From a virus, in the IMG/VR virus record IMGVR_UViG_3300023179_000220, positions 1 through 41,009 of that record: DNA of 41,009 bases; one strand, 5' to 3'. The notes beneath the pieces are model-generated. The model was not told the DNA's origin. It searched no databases and saw only the letters and a program-made list of their open reading frames with translations. Both the position numbers and the translations under genes were made by a program. This document shows positions 39,126-41,009 of the stretch, piece after piece. Every line of letters begins with the position of its first letter. Positions within the stretch are counted from its first letter, which is position 1.

Positions 39126-41009
39126 TGCTAGTTCCAGGTTCCGCCAATCCACTACTACTAAAAAGTGCCGCTGCCGCTGGTGGATACCAGATTAGTAGAT
39201 CCCTCCGCTTCAATGCTAGTGACAGTGCCTACTGTGGGCGCGCTCCGGGGTCCGCATCCAATCAAAAGACCTGGACGTTTGCTGCTTGGGTAAAAAGAAC
39301 GCAATCCAAGTCTGGTTTTATTTTTGCGGCTGGCAATACCAATGATCCCTGGAACGCGACGGCGACCACATACTTTGGTTTTGGTATTCTTTCAGCAAGC
39401 CTAGATACATTTGATTTTTATAGCAACAGTACGTATTTAAGGGTTTCATCCCAAGTTTTCAGAGATTATTCAGCTTGGGGGCACCTAGTTGTTGCGTGCG
39501 ACACAACTCAAGCTACTGCAGCAAATCGCCTAAAAATCTACTGGAATGGAGTCGAAATAACGACTTTTGCTACTAACAATAACTTGGCGCAAAATACTGA
39601 CACCTATGTCAACGGGGCGCACAGTCATTTTATTGGTGGACAAGCAACAAATGTAGCCGGTTCATATTTGGCAGCTTACCTAGCCGACATCCACTTCTGC
39701 GATGGCACCGCATACGACCCCAGCAGCTTCACCGAAACCGACGCCACCACCGGGCAGCTCATCCCGAAAGCCTTTAGCGGTACATACGGTACAAATGGGT
39801 TCCACCTCGATTTTGCGGATAACTCGGCAGCAACCGCCAGCACATTAGGGAAGGACACTTCTGGGCTGAGCAATAACTGGACTCCGAATAACCTTTCCGT
39901 CACCGCTGGTGCAGGAAACGACAGCTTAGTAGACGTTCCCACTAATGGGGCGCAGACGGATACGGGCGTGGGTGGTGAGGTGCGTGGAAACTATGCAACG
40001 TTCAACCCACTTTCCACGACAAATACTGGCGGCTTAGCTAATGGCAACCTCCAACAGTCTGGGCTTACCAATTCACACGCAACGATTAGATACCCATCCT
40101 CAGGCAAATGGTACTTTGAAGTCACGCCTTCTCAAAAAACTGCTGGCTACGTCATCGGAATACAAGCACTTGCAATGCCTACTACTCCATCCACAAGCAA
40201 CACGATGGGAGTTGATGAAGGTGGCAACAGGTACAACGGGAATGGCACGTCAACAAGTGGTTTTCTGTCTGCTATTGGCGTTGGCGATACACTAGGCGTT
40301 GCAGTTGATCGAGACGCAAATACAATCAATTTTTATCGCAATGGCACAGCGGGAGCTAGCACCCTCAGCCCTTCAAATCTTGGGTCTGACATCGTTCCTT
40401 TTGTTCATACCAACGCTGCAACCGTTGACATTAACTTCGGCCAACGCCCCTTCGCCTACACGGCCCCCAGCGGCTTCAAGGCGCTCTGCACGGCCAACCT
40501 GCCCGCGCCAGTAGTCACAAAGCCTAATACGGTGATGGACGTGGCGCTTTACACGGGCAATGGCAGCACCAAGTCCATCTCAAATTTGGGGTTCAGCCCA
40601 GATTTTGTATGGCTGAAACGCCGAAACCTTGCTGCCAGTCACAACCTATTTGACATTATCCGTGGCGCTACCAAGTTTTTAGGCTCAGATAACACCAATG
40701 CAGAGCAGACCGGATCTGACAGACTGACATCGTTTGACTCCGCCGGCTTCACGCTGGGCGCTAACGCCGAAGTCAACAACAACAACGACACTTATGTCGG
40801 ATGGTGCTGGGACGCCGGAAGCTCCACCGTCACGAACACACAAGGCTCCATCACTTCTACGGTGAGGGCTAATGCGACGGCGGGGTTCAGCGTGGTTACG
40901 TTTAATAGCGGCGGTAGCAACGGAGAATTTACCGTCGGCCACGGTCTTGGTGTTGCGCCAAAATTTATTATTATGAAATCCCGCACACGCAGCGGCGGTC
41001 CTTGGTGGG
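39125..41009 (+). CDS. Fibre or spike protein, 3' end cut off by the window (LamG-like, SPRY-like domains)
   Basis: The ATG at 39125 overlaps the previous stop (TAATG). The frame stays open to the window edge (about 628 codons, no stop). Early part: SRSLRFNASDSAYCGRAPGSASNQKTWTFAAWVKRTQ...DYSAWGHLVVACDTTQA...LKIYWNGVE...YLADIHFCDGTAYDPSSFTET, a LamG/concanavalin-type jelly roll. Middle (about 40.04-40.46 kb): SGKWYFEVTPSQKTAGYVIGIQ...DTLGVAVDRDANTINFYRNG, SPRY-like. End: LGFSPDFVWLKRRNLAASHNLFDIIRGATKFLGSDNTNAEQT...DTYVGWCWDAG, a DUF7483-like pattern of cyanophage fibres. It probably binds host glycans. Confidence 0.88.
   Translation, partial: MLVPGSANPLLLKSAAAAGGYQISRSLRFNASDSAYCGRAPGSASNQKTWTFAAWVKRTQSKSGFIFAAGNTNDPWNATATTYFGFGILSASLDTFDFYSNSTYLRVSSQVFRDYSAWGHLVVACDTTQATAANRLKIYWNGVEITTFATNNNLAQNTDTYVNGAHSHFIGGQATNVAGSYLAAYLADIHFCDGTAYDPSSFTETDATTGQLIPKAFSGTYGTNGFHLDFADNSAATASTLGKDTSGLSNNWTPNNLSVTAGAGNDSLVDVPTNGAQTDTGVGGEVRGNYATFNPLSTTNTGGLANGNLQQSGLTNSHATIRYPSSGKWYFEVTPSQKTAGYVIGIQALAMPTTPSTSNTMGVDEGGNRYNGNGTSTSGFLSAIGVGDTLGVAVDRDANTINFYRNGTAGASTLSPSNLGSDIVPFVHTNAATVDINFGQRPFAYTAPSGFKALCTANLPAPVVTKPNTVMDVALYTGNGSTKSISNLGFSPDFVWLKRRNLAASHNLFDIIRGATKFLGSDNTNAEQTGSDRLTSFDSAGFTLGANAEVNNNNDTYVGWCWDAGSSTVTNTQGSITSTVRANATAGFSVVTFNSGGSNGEFTVGHGLGVAPKFIIMKSRTRSGGPWW

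Noticed and set aside
1-41009. Circular or complete genome (joining end to start)
   Set aside because: Joining base 41009 to base 1 in the fibre frame gives 19 unconvincing codons and a stop, not the expected continuation of the domain.

Overview
The window is a piece of a tailed double-stranded DNA phage, probably a siphovirus, with a lambda-type morphogenesis order. It is cut off at both ends inside genes. A cyanobacterial host is likely. The encoded sigma factor has the shape of a cyanobacterial group 2 sigma-70, several small proteins match families I associate with cyanobacteria and their phages, and the last gene has the LamG/SPRY-like make-up common in cyanophage fibres. I see no photosynthesis genes, no DNA polymerase, no integrase and no CI-like repressor, so a temperate life style is not supported here.

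Layout. (1) 1-4.8 kb, mostly plus strand: a tail-fibre-assembly-like gene, a lysis cassette (membrane/coiled-coil protein, a 46-residue membrane protein with a probable -1 frameshift extension, and a GH24 lysozyme fused to a C39-like peptidase), a metallophosphoesterase and an HNH nuclease. (2) 10.6-4.7 kb, minus strand: one tightly overlapping 12-gene operon with a small acidic protein, SF2 helicase, VRR-NUC nuclease, four small proteins, a RecE-like PD-(D/E)XK protein, a RecT/Bet annealing protein, an HTH protein, SSB and finally a sigma-70 factor. (3) 10.7-13.3 kb, plus strand: a ribbon-helix-helix protein and a zinc-finger/Toprim/P-loop primase-helicase, read divergently from the operon. 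(4) 13.3-13.66 kb: two opposed clusters of TGTTACG heptamers flank 30 bp of pure A/T, the best replication-origin candidate. (5) 13.7-16.9 kb: two genes, an unusual 8-bp-phased GTAC array, three genes of unknown function and a rho-independent terminator. (6) 16.9-17.13 kb: tandem 24-bp repeats, a GC-rich cos candidate and a palindromic operator candidate. (7) 17.1-41 kb: small and large terminase, gpW-like protein, portal, protease-capsid fusion, connectors, tail tube, G/GT chaperones with a canonical frameshift site, tape measure, tail tip genes and fibres. The final fibre gene runs off the window.

How it fits together: an RHH protein and the divergent region at 10.63-10.70 kb could set the early switch. 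The leftward operon supplies recombination functions and a sigma factor that could redirect host RNA polymerase. The primase-helicase acts at the nearby iterons. Terminase packages into a protease-matured HK97-type capsid, and the long tail and fibres recognise the host. Most adjacent genes share ATGA or TAATG junctions, so translational coupling is the rule.

The least expected signals are the A AAA AAG slippery site in the lysis cassette, the opposed TGTTACG clusters, the 8-bp GTAC array and the host-like sigma factor. All calls come from reading the sequence; no database search was run.
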